Shown here in pieces: positions 8,621 through 17,518 of a stretch of 64,000 nt of DNA. This DNA comes from Mycolicibacterium litorale (lineage in GTDB: Bacteria; Actinomycetota; Actinomycetes; Mycobacteriales; Mycobacteriaceae). Where the stretch lies: assembly GCA_002007745.1 (NCBI GenBank), contig CP019882.1:4154001-4218000 (forward strand), read 5' to 3'. Positions within the stretch are counted from its first letter, which is position 1; each line of letters begins with the position of its first letter. The notes beneath the pieces were generated by a model. That model ran no database searches and had not been told where the DNA came from. It saw nothing but the letters and a program-made list of their open reading frames with translations. A program made the translations under genes and the position numbers.

Positions 8621-10758
8621 GACCTGGCCGTGCCCGATCGGTGCCGCCGTTTGTCGTACATGGCGTGGTCGGCATGGTCGAGGACGACGTCGATCGAGCT
8701 GCTGTCGCCCGGCCGGTGCACGGCCGACCCCACGGTCAATCGGACCGGCACCTCGACACCGTTGTCGAGCATGACGGGTGTGTTGTGCAGCTGCCCGGTG
8801 AGGCGGTCGGCGAGTCGGGCCAGCTCTGATTCGTCGCCGGAGTGGGTGATCACCAGGAATTCGTCGCCGCCCCAACGGACTACGAGGCCGGCATCCGCGG
8901 TGGCGGTACGGAGGCAGTTGGCGACCGCGATCAACAGGTGGTCACCAGCGCGGTGACCATGTCGATCGTTGACGGCCTTGAAGCGTTCGATGTCGCAGAA
9001 CAGCACTCCATATCCGGCGCTGCTGGCGTCGAGCTCCTCCAGGCGGCGCCAGCCGGCATGCCGGTTGGCCAGCCCGGTCAGTGGGTCGGTGGCCGCCTGG
9101 CGCGTCAGGTCGGCCTCGCGAATGCGCTCGGCTGTCATGTCGACGATCTGGGACACGAAGTATTGCGGGCGGTCACGTGGGGCGTGGACGCTGACCACCG
9201 TCAAAGCACCCCAGACGGTTCGGCCGTTGGCGGTGATATAGCGCTTGTCGATACGGTATGAGCGGCGCCGTCCCTGCAGGCATTCGGTGAGTAGCGCGAG
9301 ATCGGCGTCGAGGTCGTCAGGATGGGTGATCTCCTGGAAAGTGAGCGCTTCCAGTTCTCGTTTGCTGTACCCGAGCATGGTCCGTAACGCCCGGTTCGTC
9401 CGCATAAACGTGCCGTCGGGGCCCACGACGGCCATCCCGATCGGCGAGTGGGCCAACGCCAGTTCGAACCGCCGGTCGGCCAGGACGTCCAGGCCGGTGG
9501 GCACGCGGTCGGTGACTTCGGCGGTGGCGGCGGCAGTCGGAAACTGTGCGGTGACGGGCCGCGGCCTGCTCAGGTAATACCCCTGAGCCGCCGTGATCCC
9601 GACGGCTGCCGCGGCGTCGAGTTCCCCTTGGGTCTCGACGCCTTCGGCGATGACGGTGGCGCCCAGCTGTTCTGCGAACTCGGTGATGGCATGGGCAAGT
9701 CGGCGCCGGGCGTCGTCGACGTCGATGTGGCGGGTGATCGACTGGTCGAGTTTGACGAAGTCGGGACTCAACTCGAGAACGTGGGAGAAGGTGGAAAACC
9801 CGGCCCCGACGTCGTCGACAGCGATCCGTACGCCCCGCTGCCGGCACACGTGCAGCGCCTCGTCGAGCGCGTCATAGTCCTCGACGGCGTCGTGCTCGGT
9901 CAGTTCCAACACGATGCGGGCTGGGTCGACGTCGGCGAGCAACTCGGGCCAGGGCGCTACCAGGACTGCCGACGGCGAGATGTTCACCGCGAGGGCAAGG
10001 TCGTCGGGGAGCTGAGGCAGCATTGCGAGGGCGCGCCGCAAGATCGCGAGTTCGAGCTCGACGCCAAGGCCGATTTGTGTCGCTTGCGCGATGACGGCGT
10101 CGGGGCGAAACGGCGGACAGGCAAAGCGGGCAAGCGCTTCGATCTTGTCCACGGCCCCGGAGGTCACGTGATGCACAGACTGGAAGACGACTTCGAAGTC
10201 ACCGCGTGCGACCATCTCGCGGATCACCGCACGCTCGTCAGCCGAGGCCGGGTGAATGCTATCCGGGCAGCCGAGCAGTGTCCCGATCAGATCTGCCACC
10301 TGTCGGGTCAACCGCAGGTCGATGTCGCTCAGCCGCGGCCGGGGTTGGCGGCTGGCGGCTGAGAGGGTTCCCTGTACCCGGCCGTCATGGTCGAGAATCG
10401 GGACCGCGACGTACGCGCCCAGCGCTACGGTATGCGCACGGCAACCAGCATCCGCCTCGGAACTGACCGCCGGGCATTGGACCAGTTTGGGCAGCTGCCC
10501 TTCGATCACCTGGCGGCAACAGGCTGCGGTCAAGGTCTGGCGGGCGTCGTAGTCGAGCCCCAACGCCTCGGCGTTGCCGTCGATGATCTCGAAGACCTGG
10601 GCTCCGTCTCGCACGGCCGAAAACCACGCGACATCCTGGCCAAGACGGGCGCGCACGAGGTGCACAAGGGCCTGTAACGACTCCGCGGAGTACTCGGTGC
10701 GCCCCGCGGTGGTGGATATACCGAGGCCCTCGTCGTGCATGCGTGTATCAGACCGCAT
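8617..10758 (-). CDS. GAF-EAL-PAS-GGDEF cyclic-di-GMP signalling protein
   Basis: About 713 residues. Order: GAF sensor (about 35-170), EAL phosphodiesterase (about 190-420: KIEALARF, AVNISPSA, ELTEHD, DDVGAG, KLDQSI, AEGVET), PAS (about 440-555) and GGDEF cyclase (about 565-710: LTGLANR and RWGGDEF). Both catalytic signatures look intact (EAL, GGDEF), so it may both make and degrade c-di-GMP. The EAL domain precedes PAS-GGDEF, the reverse of the common order. ATG 10758 is used; 10740 and GTG 10803 are alternatives. Confidence 0.88.
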   Translation of the reverse strand: MRSDTRMHDEGLGISTTAGRTEYSAESLQALVHLVRARLGQDVAWFSAVRDGAQVFEIIDGNAEALGLDYDARQTLTAACCRQVIEGQLPKLVQCPAVSSEADAGCRAHTVALGAYVAVPILDHDGRVQGTLSAASRQPRPRLSDIDLRLTRQVADLIGTLLGCPDSIHPASADERAVIREMVARGDFEVVFQSVHHVTSGAVDKIEALARFACPPFRPDAVIAQATQIGLGVELELAILRRALAMLPQLPDDLALAVNISPSAVLVAPWPELLADVDPARIVLELTEHDAVEDYDALDEALHVCRQRGVRIAVDDVGAGFSTFSHVLELSPDFVKLDQSITRHIDVDDARRRLAHAITEFAEQLGATVIAEGVETQGELDAAAAVGITAAQGYYLSRPRPVTAQFPTAAATAEVTDRVPTGLDVLADRRFELALAHSPIGMAVVGPDGTFMRTNRALRTMLGYSKRELEALTFQEITHPDDLDADLALLTECLQGRRRSYRIDKRYITANGRTVWGALTVVSVHAPRDRPQYFVSQIVDMTAERIREADLTRQAATDPLTGLANRHAGWRRLEELDASSAGYGVLFCDIERFKAVNDRHGHRAGDHLLIAVANCLRTATADAGLVVRWGGDEFLVITHSGDESELARLADRLTGQLHNTPVMLDNGVEVPVRLTVGSAVHRPGDSSSIDVVLDHADHAMYDKRRHRSGTARS

Positions 10759-11033
10759 TTTCGGCCGGCTCGCGCCGCATATTGACGCAACCGTAATATG
10801 CACGTTTCGCGAGGAGGATCGGACTGCACCGCAGGCCGCGATAGTTCATCACCCTCTGGCCGGCCACCCACTTGTGGGCCATGGCCGCCATTCTTGGGCC
10901 ACCCGAAATACCCTGGGGCACCCGGGTTCCGACGTGGCCGAGCACCGCCCAGCCGGACCGACGTGGTCGATGAGGTGACGATGCGCACTCAAGGACCATT
11001 GACGGGCCTTCTTCCTTTCATCATGATCTGCTG

Positions 11034-12638
11034 ATGGCCGTCGATGGTGCCGCCACGACCAGCGTGGAAGCTGCGGCATACCGAGATGCGGGCTGGTGGG
11101 CGGACACCACACTCTCGGAGTGCATCCAGCACAACGCCTCGGCGACACCGGACAAGCCGGCCTATGTCGACTTCTCCCTCGACTCGCCCGACCGAGTGCT
11201 GACCTGGGTGCAGTTCGACACCGCCGCCACGAACCTCGCAGTGCAGCTGCGCGACCTCGGTGTGGGACCGGGTGATCAGGTGGCGTTCTGGCACGGCGAC
11301 AGCTCGCCGATCCATGTGCTGCTGGTGGCCATCGAACGGTGCGGTGCGGTCGCGGTGGGCCTGGGTGCCCGCGCCGGAATCCGCGAGGCCGCCCAGATCC
11401 TGCGCACCGCACACCCCAGCCTGCTGGTGAGCGACGCCGGGCGGCGTGCGCAGGCCAGGAAAGCGGCAGCGGAGGCCGATCCCGCGCTGCGGGCGGTGTC
11501 CCTCGGCGACGAACTGCGCATCGACGCGACAGTGCGACCGGGCGCCGGGCCGAGCCTGTCGCCGGTCGGTCCCGACGAGCCGTTCCTGATCAACTCCACC
11601 TCAGGTACCACCGGGCTGCCGAAGTGCGTCGTCCACACCCAGAACCGCTGGCACTACTTTCACCACAAGGCGGTCGCCAACGGTGAATTGACTTCCGACG
11701 ACGTCTTCCTGCCGGTCATCCCCACGCCGTTCGGATTCGGGATCTGGACCTCCCACACCACCCCGATCCAGCTCGGTGCGACGACGGTGCGGACCGAACG
11801 CTTCAACGCTGCCGCGACCTGCGCAGCCATCGAGCGCCACCGCGTCACCGTGCTGTGTTGCGTCAGTACCCAACTGATGATGATCGTGGCCGATGCCGCC
11901 GCCCGCGAGCACGACTTGAGCAGCCTGCGCATCGTCTTCACCGGCGGAGAACCGTTGCCCTACACTCAGGCCGCCGAGTTCGAAGAACTTGCCGGGGTCA
12001 CGATCCTGCAGTTCTACGGGTCCAACGAGACCGGGATGCTCAGTGCCACCACGACGAAGGACTCGCTGCACCACCGGTTGCGGACCGCGGGGCGGATCGT
12101 GCCCGAGATGCAGGTGCGATTGTTCGACGGCGATCGGGATGTGACCGAAACCGGCCGGGGGCAACCGGTTTGCCGTGGACCGGCGTTGAGCCTGGGATAC
12201 CTGGGCGGGACCGACCACGACAAGTTGTACACCGCCGACGGCTGGATGCGCATGGGTGACGTCTGCGAAGTCGATGACGAGGGCTACCTGCGGCTGACTG
12301 GTCGGACATCGGACTTCATCTTGCGCGGCGGCAAGAACATCAGCGCCGTCGAGGTCGAAGAGGTGGTGGCCACCCACCCGGCGGTGGCGGTCGCCGCCGC
12401 CGTCGCCATGCCCGATCCGTTATTCGGCGAGCGGGTGTGCGTGTACGCCGAACTTCGGGACCCCACCGATTCCCTGGATCTGCCAGCCCTGGTCAAGCAT
12501 CTGCTGGCCCAGGGGATGTCCAAGGAACTGCTACCCGAACGACTCGAAATCCTCGACGAACTCCCCCGGTCCTCCGGCGGCAAGATCGCCAAAGGCCAAC
12601 TTCGCGAGCGCATCCGATCGACACTGGAGCAATCATGA
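11034..12638 (+). CDS. Acyl-CoA synthetase / AMP-dependent ligase
   Basis: 534 residues of the ANL adenylating family, which activates a carboxylic acid with ATP and transfers it to CoA. The P-loop-like motif STSGTTGLPKCVVHT lies near residue 187, FYGSNETG follows, then GRTSDFILRGGKNIS (hinge) and the C-terminal lysine region SSGGKIAKGQL. First gene of a three-gene operon: the downstream aldolase start overlaps its stop (ATGA). Context suggests breakdown of an aromatic or branched acid. The specific acid is unknown. Confidence 0.9.
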   Translation: MAVDGAATTSVEAAAYRDAGWWADTTLSECIQHNASATPDKPAYVDFSLDSPDRVLTWVQFDTAATNLAVQLRDLGVGPGDQVAFWHGDSSPIHVLLVAIERCGAVAVGLGARAGIREAAQILRTAHPSLLVSDAGRRAQARKAAAEADPALRAVSLGDELRIDATVRPGAGPSLSPVGPDEPFLINSTSGTTGLPKCVVHTQNRWHYFHHKAVANGELTSDDVFLPVIPTPFGFGIWTSHTTPIQLGATTVRTERFNAAATCAAIERHRVTVLCCVSTQLMMIVADAAAREHDLSSLRIVFTGGEPLPYTQAAEFEELAGVTILQFYGSNETGMLSATTTKDSLHHRLRTAGRIVPEMQVRLFDGDRDVTETGRGQPVCRGPALSLGYLGGTDHDKLYTADGWMRMGDVCEVDDEGYLRLTGRTSDFILRGGKNISAVEVEEVVATHPAVAVAAAVAMPDPLFGERVCVYAELRDPTDSLDLPALVKHLLAQGMSKELLPERLEILDELPRSSGGKIAKGQLRERIRSTLEQS

Positions 12639-13408
12639 GTACCGAAGGTGTGCGTCAGGGCGGGCTCGGAGTCTGGGCGCCGTCGAAGGTGCCACCCGTC
12701 GGGGTCGAACTGACCGACGAGCAGACCATGGCGATCGCGTTCCGGCACCTGGCCGACATCGGCTTCGCCGAGAACATGGCCGGCCACATCACCTGGCAAC
12801 CCGACGGCACGCGCGAGATGTACGTCAACCCGTGGGGGCTGTGGTGGGCCGAGCTCACCGCCTCCGATATCTGCGTCGTCGACGAGGACGCCCGCGTGGT
12901 GGGTGGCCGTTGGGATGTCACCCCCGCCATCCACATCCACACCGAGATCCATCGGCACCGGCCCGACGCCCGGGTGGTCATTCACAACCACCCCTACTAC
13001 GTCAGCCTCATCGCCGCGCTCGGCATCCTGCCCGAGCTCGTCCACCAGACCGGAGCGCTGTTCCTCGACGACATGTATCTGGTGGACAAGTACGACGGTG
13101 AGATCGACGCACCCTGGCGCGCGGCCGAACTGGCGCAGCAGGTCGGTTCGGCCAACCTGGTGATCCTGGCTAACCACGGCGTCATCGCCATGGGCCACGA
13201 CATGGCGTCGGCGGTCTACCGGGCGGTGTCCATCGAGCGGGTGTGCCGACTGGCTTACGACGTGCTGCTCACCGGGCGCACGCCGGCGCAGATGAACCGC
13301 GGCGACATGGTGGGCATGCAGGCCTCCCTCATCGAGCGCGCGGCGGACGTGTACTGGGCAGGTGCGGCGCGGATGACCGTCAAAGCCGACCCCGGCGTAC
13401 TCGACTGA
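12635..13408 (+). CDS. Class II aldolase/adducin-family protein
   Basis: 257 residues. Zinc-binding histidines are visible in AIHIHTEIHRHRP and VIHNHPYY, with NHGVIAMGHD further on, as in fuculose-phosphate aldolase-like and decarboxylase/hydratase members of the family. Expected to act on a hydroxylated acid or phosphate ester through a metal enolate. The start ATG overlaps the stop of the ligase gene. Twelve bases separate it from the amidohydrolase, so the three genes are surely co-transcribed. Confidence 0.85.
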   Translation: MSTEGVRQGGLGVWAPSKVPPVGVELTDEQTMAIAFRHLADIGFAENMAGHITWQPDGTREMYVNPWGLWWAELTASDICVVDEDARVVGGRWDVTPAIHIHTEIHRHRPDARVVIHNHPYYVSLIAALGILPELVHQTGALFLDDMYLVDKYDGEIDAPWRAAELAQQVGSANLVILANHGVIAMGHDMASAVYRAVSIERVCRLAYDVLLTGRTPAQMNRGDMVGMQASLIERAADVYWAGAARMTVKADPGVLD

Positions 13409-13420
13409 AGGAGTTGACCC

Positions 13421-14689
13421 ATGGCGTCCATCGACGAGATGTCGGCGAACCTGAGCTTCACCACCGCGAAGACCGGCGCCGAGCGCACGGTGACGTTCCT
13501 GCCCGAACCGCAGCGGGCCACGCGCTATTACACCGTCATCTCGGTGGACGACCATATCGTCGAGCCACCCGACACCTTCGAGGGTCGGGTGCCCAGCAAG
13601 TTCGCCGACCGCGCACCCAAGGTCGTCGACACCGACGACGGCGGCCAGACGTGGATGTATGACGGGCAGTCGCTGCCCAACGTCGGATTCAACGCCGTCG
13701 TCGGCCGTCCGGTGGCTGAGTACGGTTTCGAGCCGGCCCGATTCGACGAGATGCGCCGCGGCGCTTGGGATATCCATGCCCGGGTGGCCGACATGGATCT
13801 CAACGGGGTGTACGCCTCGTTGAACTTCCCGTCGTTCCTGCCCGGATTCGCCGGTCAGCGGCTGCAGCAGGTGACCACCGACCGGGACCTGGCGATGGCC
13901 TCGGTGCGGGCCTGGAACGACTGGCACCTGGAGGCCTGGGCCGGTGCCTATCCCGACCGGATCATCCCCTGCCAGCTGCCGTGGCTGCTCGATCCGGAGG
14001 TCGGCGCCAAGATGATCTACGAGAACGCCGAGCGTGGCTTTCACGCAGTGACCTTCAGCGAGAACCCGGCGATGCTGGGGCTGCCCACCATCCACTCCGG
14101 TTACTGGGAGCCGCTTTTGGCCGCCTGCGCCGATACCGGCACGGTGGTCAACCTGCACATCGGCTCGTCGGGAACGTCACCGTCCACCACCGCGGACGCC
14201 CCGCCCGACGTGCAGGGCGTGCTGTTCTTCGCCTACGCGATCACCGCGGCCGTCGACTGGCTCTATTCAGGGGTGTGCACCCGCTACCCGGACCTCAAGA
14301 TCTGCCTGTCGGAAGGCGGAATCGGTTGGGTGGCCGGACTTCTGGACCGGCTCGACCACATGCTCAGCTACCACGAGATGTACGGCACCTGGAAGGCCCT
14401 CGGCGAGCAGCTGACACCCGCGGAGGTGTTCACCAGGAACTTCTGGTTCTGCGCGGTGGAGGACCAGTCGTCGTTCATCCAGTACGAGCGCATCGGCGCC
14501 GACAACATCCTGCTGGAAGCCGACTACCCGCATTGCGACTCCACCTGGCCGCACACCCAGCTGACCATTCACGAGCAGATCAGCGGCCTGCCCGCCGAGA
14601 TCATCCGAAAAGTGACCTGGGAGAACGCATCCCGGCTCTACCAGCATCCGGTCCCGGCGGCGATCCAACAGGATCCGAACGCCTTCTGA
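13421..14689 (+). CDS. Amidohydrolase-2 family metal-dependent hydrolase/decarboxylase
   Basis: 422 residues of the ACMSD-like amidohydrolase-2 family (TIM barrel). SVDDHIVEPPD near residue 45 holds metal ligands, NLHIGSSG gives a further histidine, and LEADYPHCDSTWPH the final aspartate. Members decarboxylate or hydrolyse aromatic-derived acids. Third gene of the ligase-aldolase-amidohydrolase operon, with a ribosome binding site (AAGGAG) before its ATG. It converges on the broken ABM gene fragment that begins 3 bases later. Confidence 0.85.
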   Translation: MASIDEMSANLSFTTAKTGAERTVTFLPEPQRATRYYTVISVDDHIVEPPDTFEGRVPSKFADRAPKVVDTDDGGQTWMYDGQSLPNVGFNAVVGRPVAEYGFEPARFDEMRRGAWDIHARVADMDLNGVYASLNFPSFLPGFAGQRLQQVTTDRDLAMASVRAWNDWHLEAWAGAYPDRIIPCQLPWLLDPEVGAKMIYENAERGFHAVTFSENPAMLGLPTIHSGYWEPLLAACADTGTVVNLHIGSSGTSPSTTADAPPDVQGVLFFAYAITAAVDWLYSGVCTRYPDLKICLSEGGIGWVAGLLDRLDHMLSYHEMYGTWKALGEQLTPAEVFTRNFWFCAVEDQSSFIQYERIGADNILLEADYPHCDSTWPHTQLTIHEQISGLPAEIIRKVTWENASRLYQHPVPAAIQQDPNAF

Positions 14690-14692
14690 CAC

Positions 14693-14770
14693 TCAGTCCA
14701 TTCCCAGCGGCCGGGTGAACACCACCTCTCGGTCGGCGAGCAGCGGACGGATCTGGCCGGCGACGATGTG
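14693..14770 (-). pseudogene. 3' fragment of an interrupted ABM-domain monooxygenase gene
   Basis: The minus strand reads HIVAGQIRPLLADREV, then VFTRPLGMD and a stop. This is the typical C-terminal segment of a small antibiotic-biosynthesis-monooxygenase (ABM) protein. It has no start of its own. The matching N-terminal part ends in NSEHYQ at 24417, on the same strand 9.6 kb away. Joined, they give a protein of about 103 residues, normal for ABM. The intervening DNA is therefore read as an insertion. Confidence 0.75.
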
Positions 14771-14772
14771 GC

Positions 14773-14868
14773 TTCTCACCTTTCGTGTCCACACCCACTG
14801 TCCTGACCTGCACCGTCAGCAGCGTTCTCACTCGATGTCCACCCCCAAATTCTCACTTTTATGTCCAC
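14773..14868 (+). repeat. Three direct repeats at the left end of the inserted segment
   Basis: Three related copies: TTCTCACCTTTCGTGTCCAC (14773-14792), TTCTCACTCGATGTCCAC (14825-14842) and TTCTCACTTTTATGTCCAC (14850-14868). The right end (24329-24398) has related copies facing inward. Several subterminal repeats per end recall IS21-type elements, but the family is a guess because no transposase of that type remains. Confidence 0.65.
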
Positions 14869-15671
14869 TGCGTCGATGCCGTAGACCGGGCTTGCGAAGC
14901 GTCAACTCGTAGACCCGAATACCAGAACCCAATTCGTCACTGTGTTGCACTTCCGCGGGATCCCCTTGCAAGGAGCTGGACCTGGACCAAAGCCATCACC
15001 ACGCACCCATTGCCACGAGTATCTGCGCCACCTGCAGTGGTTCAGCGCAGTAGCAACCGACACGTTTCCCGCAGACCGAGAACGGACTGCGCTCTTAGGC
15101 CGCCACACCGCGGCAATGCAGTGTCATGAGTACCGAGGCAGTTTTATCAAGTGCTCATCGACCGCACGCGCTGCCGCCTCTAAATACCTTTCAGATTCCG
15201 CGGTCCGGAGGCGCCGAGAACCCCTTTCTCGAGGGTTACACCTCGCTGGGATATCTGGCAGCACTGACCAACCGCATCACTTTGACAATGCTGGTCACCA
15301 GCGTGACCCACCGCCATCCCGGAGTGTTAGCCAAGACTTGTCACCACCGTCGACGTGCTGTCGGGCGGTCGCTCGATGCTGGATATCGGTGCGGCGTGGC
15401 CTGACCGCGAGCACCACGCACTGGGCTTCCCATGTGTTCATCCTCCCTCGGCGTGGGCTCCTACTTGCAGTGCCGAATCGAGTCTGACCCAGAGGGATCT
15501 GTAATCACGATGTGCACGTGAGTCCCCCGACGATCATCAATGCACACGACGACCAACGGATGCCGCCGTGGGTCGGCGCACTCGAAGTCGGACATGCGCC
15601 GACCCACGACGGTGGCGGTGGGGTGCAGCCGACCGTGCGGCTCGTCGGCGGGGGTGCCGACGAGGCGATGT
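14869..15671. other. Gene-poor debris at the left end of the segment
   Basis: No intact gene seen. It contains the LLM remnant at 15217-15432 and the motif AATTCGTCACTGTGTTGCAC (14931-14950), related to AACTCGTCACTGTGATGCAA at 23305-23324 near the other end. The rest shows no recognisable coding or structural signal. Confidence 0.5.
15217..15432 (+). pseudogene. Remnant of an LLM-class F420-dependent oxidoreductase
   Basis: One frame reads FLEGYTSLGYLAAL, then TLVTSV-like text and HPGVLAKT. The next conserved part, TTVDVLSGGRSMLDIGAAW then PDREHHALGFP, continues in another frame after about 15342. These are the central blocks of a luciferase-like F420 oxidoreductase. The N-terminus and C-terminal half are missing, so this is a decayed fragment. 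Confidence 0.75.
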
Positions 15672-16427
15672 TCAGAGTTGGGTCATGCCGCCGTCGGCGA
15701 CGAGATCGATGCCGGTGATGAAGCTGGAGTCGCTGGAGGCCAGGAAGAGTACGGCCTTGGCGATCTCCTCGGGGCGCCCGATCCGGCCGAGCGGCACCAT
15801 GCCGATCATCTGCTGTTCGAAGGCTCGCTCCTCCTCGGGGGTGCGCCCCGAGGTGTGCAGGATCGGGGTGTCGATCAGCCCGGGGCTCAGCGTGTTGACG
15901 CGGATGCCGCGGTCCTTGAATTCGGCGGCCCAGGTTCGCGCGAACGAGCGGACCGCCGCCTTGGACGCGGAGTAGGGTCCGAAGCCCGGAATGCCGAGAT
16001 AGTGGGCGTTGGAGGCGGTCAGGACGATCGAGGCGCCGTCGCTGAGGAGGTCGACGGCCTTCTGGACGGTGAAGAACACGCCGCGCGTGTTGGCGTTGAA
16101 GACCTTGTCGTAGTGTTCGGGTGTCGCGGAGGCTCCTTCGGGTGCCAGACCGCCGACGGCGGCGTTGGCGAAGATGACGTCGACGCGGCCCTTCTCGCGC
16201 CGGACCACCTCGTAGAGTCTGTCGAGGTCGTCGAGTTCAGCGACGTCGCCTTGAACCGGGGTGACGTTGCGCCCGATCTCGGTGGCCGCCTTGTCGAGTT
16301 CGGTCTGGCGGCGACCGGTGATGTAGACGTGGGCGCCTTGGGCGACGAACTCCGTGGCTGTGGCCAGACCGATGCCGCTGGAACCGCCGGTGATGACGGC
16401 TACTTTGCCTTCGAGTTTCCCGGACAT
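15672..16427 (-). CDS. SDR-family NAD(P)-dependent oxidoreductase
   Basis: 251 residues of a classical short-chain dehydrogenase. Visible: TGGSSGIG cofactor loop (about 14-21), the N-A-A motif of strand 4, catalytic serine (LTASNAHY) and YSASK with tyrosine and lysine, and the C-terminal VADGGMTQL. It should reduce or oxidise a carbonyl/alcohol. GAAAGG precedes the ATG. The upstream LLM gene on the same strand runs into it, so the two are co-transcribed within the inserted segment. Confidence 0.9.
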   Translation of the reverse strand: MSGKLEGKVAVITGGSSGIGLATATEFVAQGAHVYITGRRQTELDKAATEIGRNVTPVQGDVAELDDLDRLYEVVRREKGRVDVIFANAAVGGLAPEGASATPEHYDKVFNANTRGVFFTVQKAVDLLSDGASIVLTASNAHYLGIPGFGPYSASKAAVRSFARTWAAEFKDRGIRVNTLSPGLIDTPILHTSGRTPEEERAFEQQMIGMVPLGRIGRPEEIAKAVLFLASSDSSFITGIDLVADGGMTQL

Positions 16428-17478
16428 GGGTGAACCTTTCTTTGGTGTTGTGCCGCACTCTCTTTCGGCATGCGGTGATCGTCTGGATCGGGTGGCGACA
16501 GCTCACGCCCGTTGCTGGGCGGCATCGGCTGTCGCACCGCGAATCACACCGCTGCGACGGCACCCCGATGGTCGCGTCGGTGATGCCGTAACGGTCGGAC
16601 AGGTCGGCCGCCAGTGCGCGCAGTGCGTCTGCGGGCTGTGCGGGGATCAGGATGCGGGTGACGCCGATGGCGGCGTAGCCGTCGGCGGTACGGGAAAGCT
16701 CGTCGACGATCGCCCGGCGCCGCGTGCCGTCGTCGAGGCCGGTGAGGTCCCCGCCGTAGGGGACCGTCACCTCGATGGCGTCCGCGTCACGTCCGGCGGC
16801 GTCAGCTTCGGTGCGGATGATGGCGAGCAGTGGTTGCAGCGCGTCAGGCCCGGCGACGGTGGGGAAGAAACCGTCTCCGATGCGTCCGGCACGGCGCGCC
16901 GCGCGTTCGGAGCCGCCGCCGATGACGATAGGGACGCCGCCGTTGACCGGGTGGGGCAGGCTGACGGCGTCGGTGAAGGTGGCGTAGGTGGTGTCCACGG
17001 TGGCCTTGGTGTCGCGCCACAGCGCGCGCAGCGCGGTCACGTAGTCGTCGTGGCGGCGGCCGCGGTCCGCGAACGGCACCCCCACCGCGGTGAACTCCTC
17101 CTCGAGCCAGCCGACACCGACACCGAGGTGTACGCGCCCACCGGAGAGCACGTCGAGGGAGGCGACCTGTTTGGCCAGGACCAGCGGATTACGTTGCGGG
17201 AGAACGAGAACACCGGTGGCCAGGATGACGCGCTCGGTGACGGCGGCGGCGTAGGCCAACCAGATCAGCGGATCGGCGAGGTCGAACTCGACCTCGCCGC
17301 CCATCATCTTGCCGCTCTCGTCGTAGGGGTAGGTGGTCTCGTAGGTGGCGGGGACGACCACGTGGTCGATCGCCCACACCGAGTCCAGCCCGATCTCTTC
17401 GGCGAGGCGAGCGGTGCTCGCGGCAGCGGCGGGGTGAGCACCGTAGAAACTGTTCACGCCTAGCAGGCCGAATCTCAT
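16237..17478 (-). CDS. LLM-class F420-dependent oxidoreductase with overrun C-terminus
   Basis: A luciferase-like TIM-barrel enzyme (MRFGLLGVNSF, VWAIDHVVVPAT, ASLDVLSGGRVHLGVGVGWL), typical of mycobacterial F420H2-dependent reductases. The recognisable domain ends near TDATIG, about residue 310. The last 100 residues are arginine-rich shadow sequence overlapping the SDR gene by 191 bases. One extra base in the C-run 16563-16566 would give TDATIGGAVAAV and a stop at 16544-16546. The natural gene is therefore probably 16544-17478, and the overrun comes from a one-base deletion. Confidence 0.8.
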   Translation of the reverse strand: MRFGLLGVNSFYGAHPAAAASTARLAEEIGLDSVWAIDHVVVPATYETTYPYDESGKMMGGEVEFDLADPLIWLAYAAAVTERVILATGVLVLPQRNPLVLAKQVASLDVLSGGRVHLGVGVGWLEEEFTAVGVPFADRGRRHDDYVTALRALWRDTKATVDTTYATFTDAVSLPHPVNGGVPIVIGGGSERAARRAGRIGDGFFPTVAGPDALQPLLAIIRTEADAAGRDADAIEVTVPYGGDLTGLDDGTRRRAIVDELSRTADGYAAIGVTRILIPAQPADALRALAADLSDRYGITDATIGVPSQRCDSRCDSRCRPATGVSCRHPIQTITACRKRVRHNTKERFTHVRETRRQSSRHHRRFQRHRSGHSHGVRRPRRPRLHHRSPPDRTRQGGHRDRAQRHPGSRRRR

Positions 17479-17518
17479 GGTGTGCGTCTTCCCGTCGTCG
17501 ATGGGGTGAGGTGGTGGG

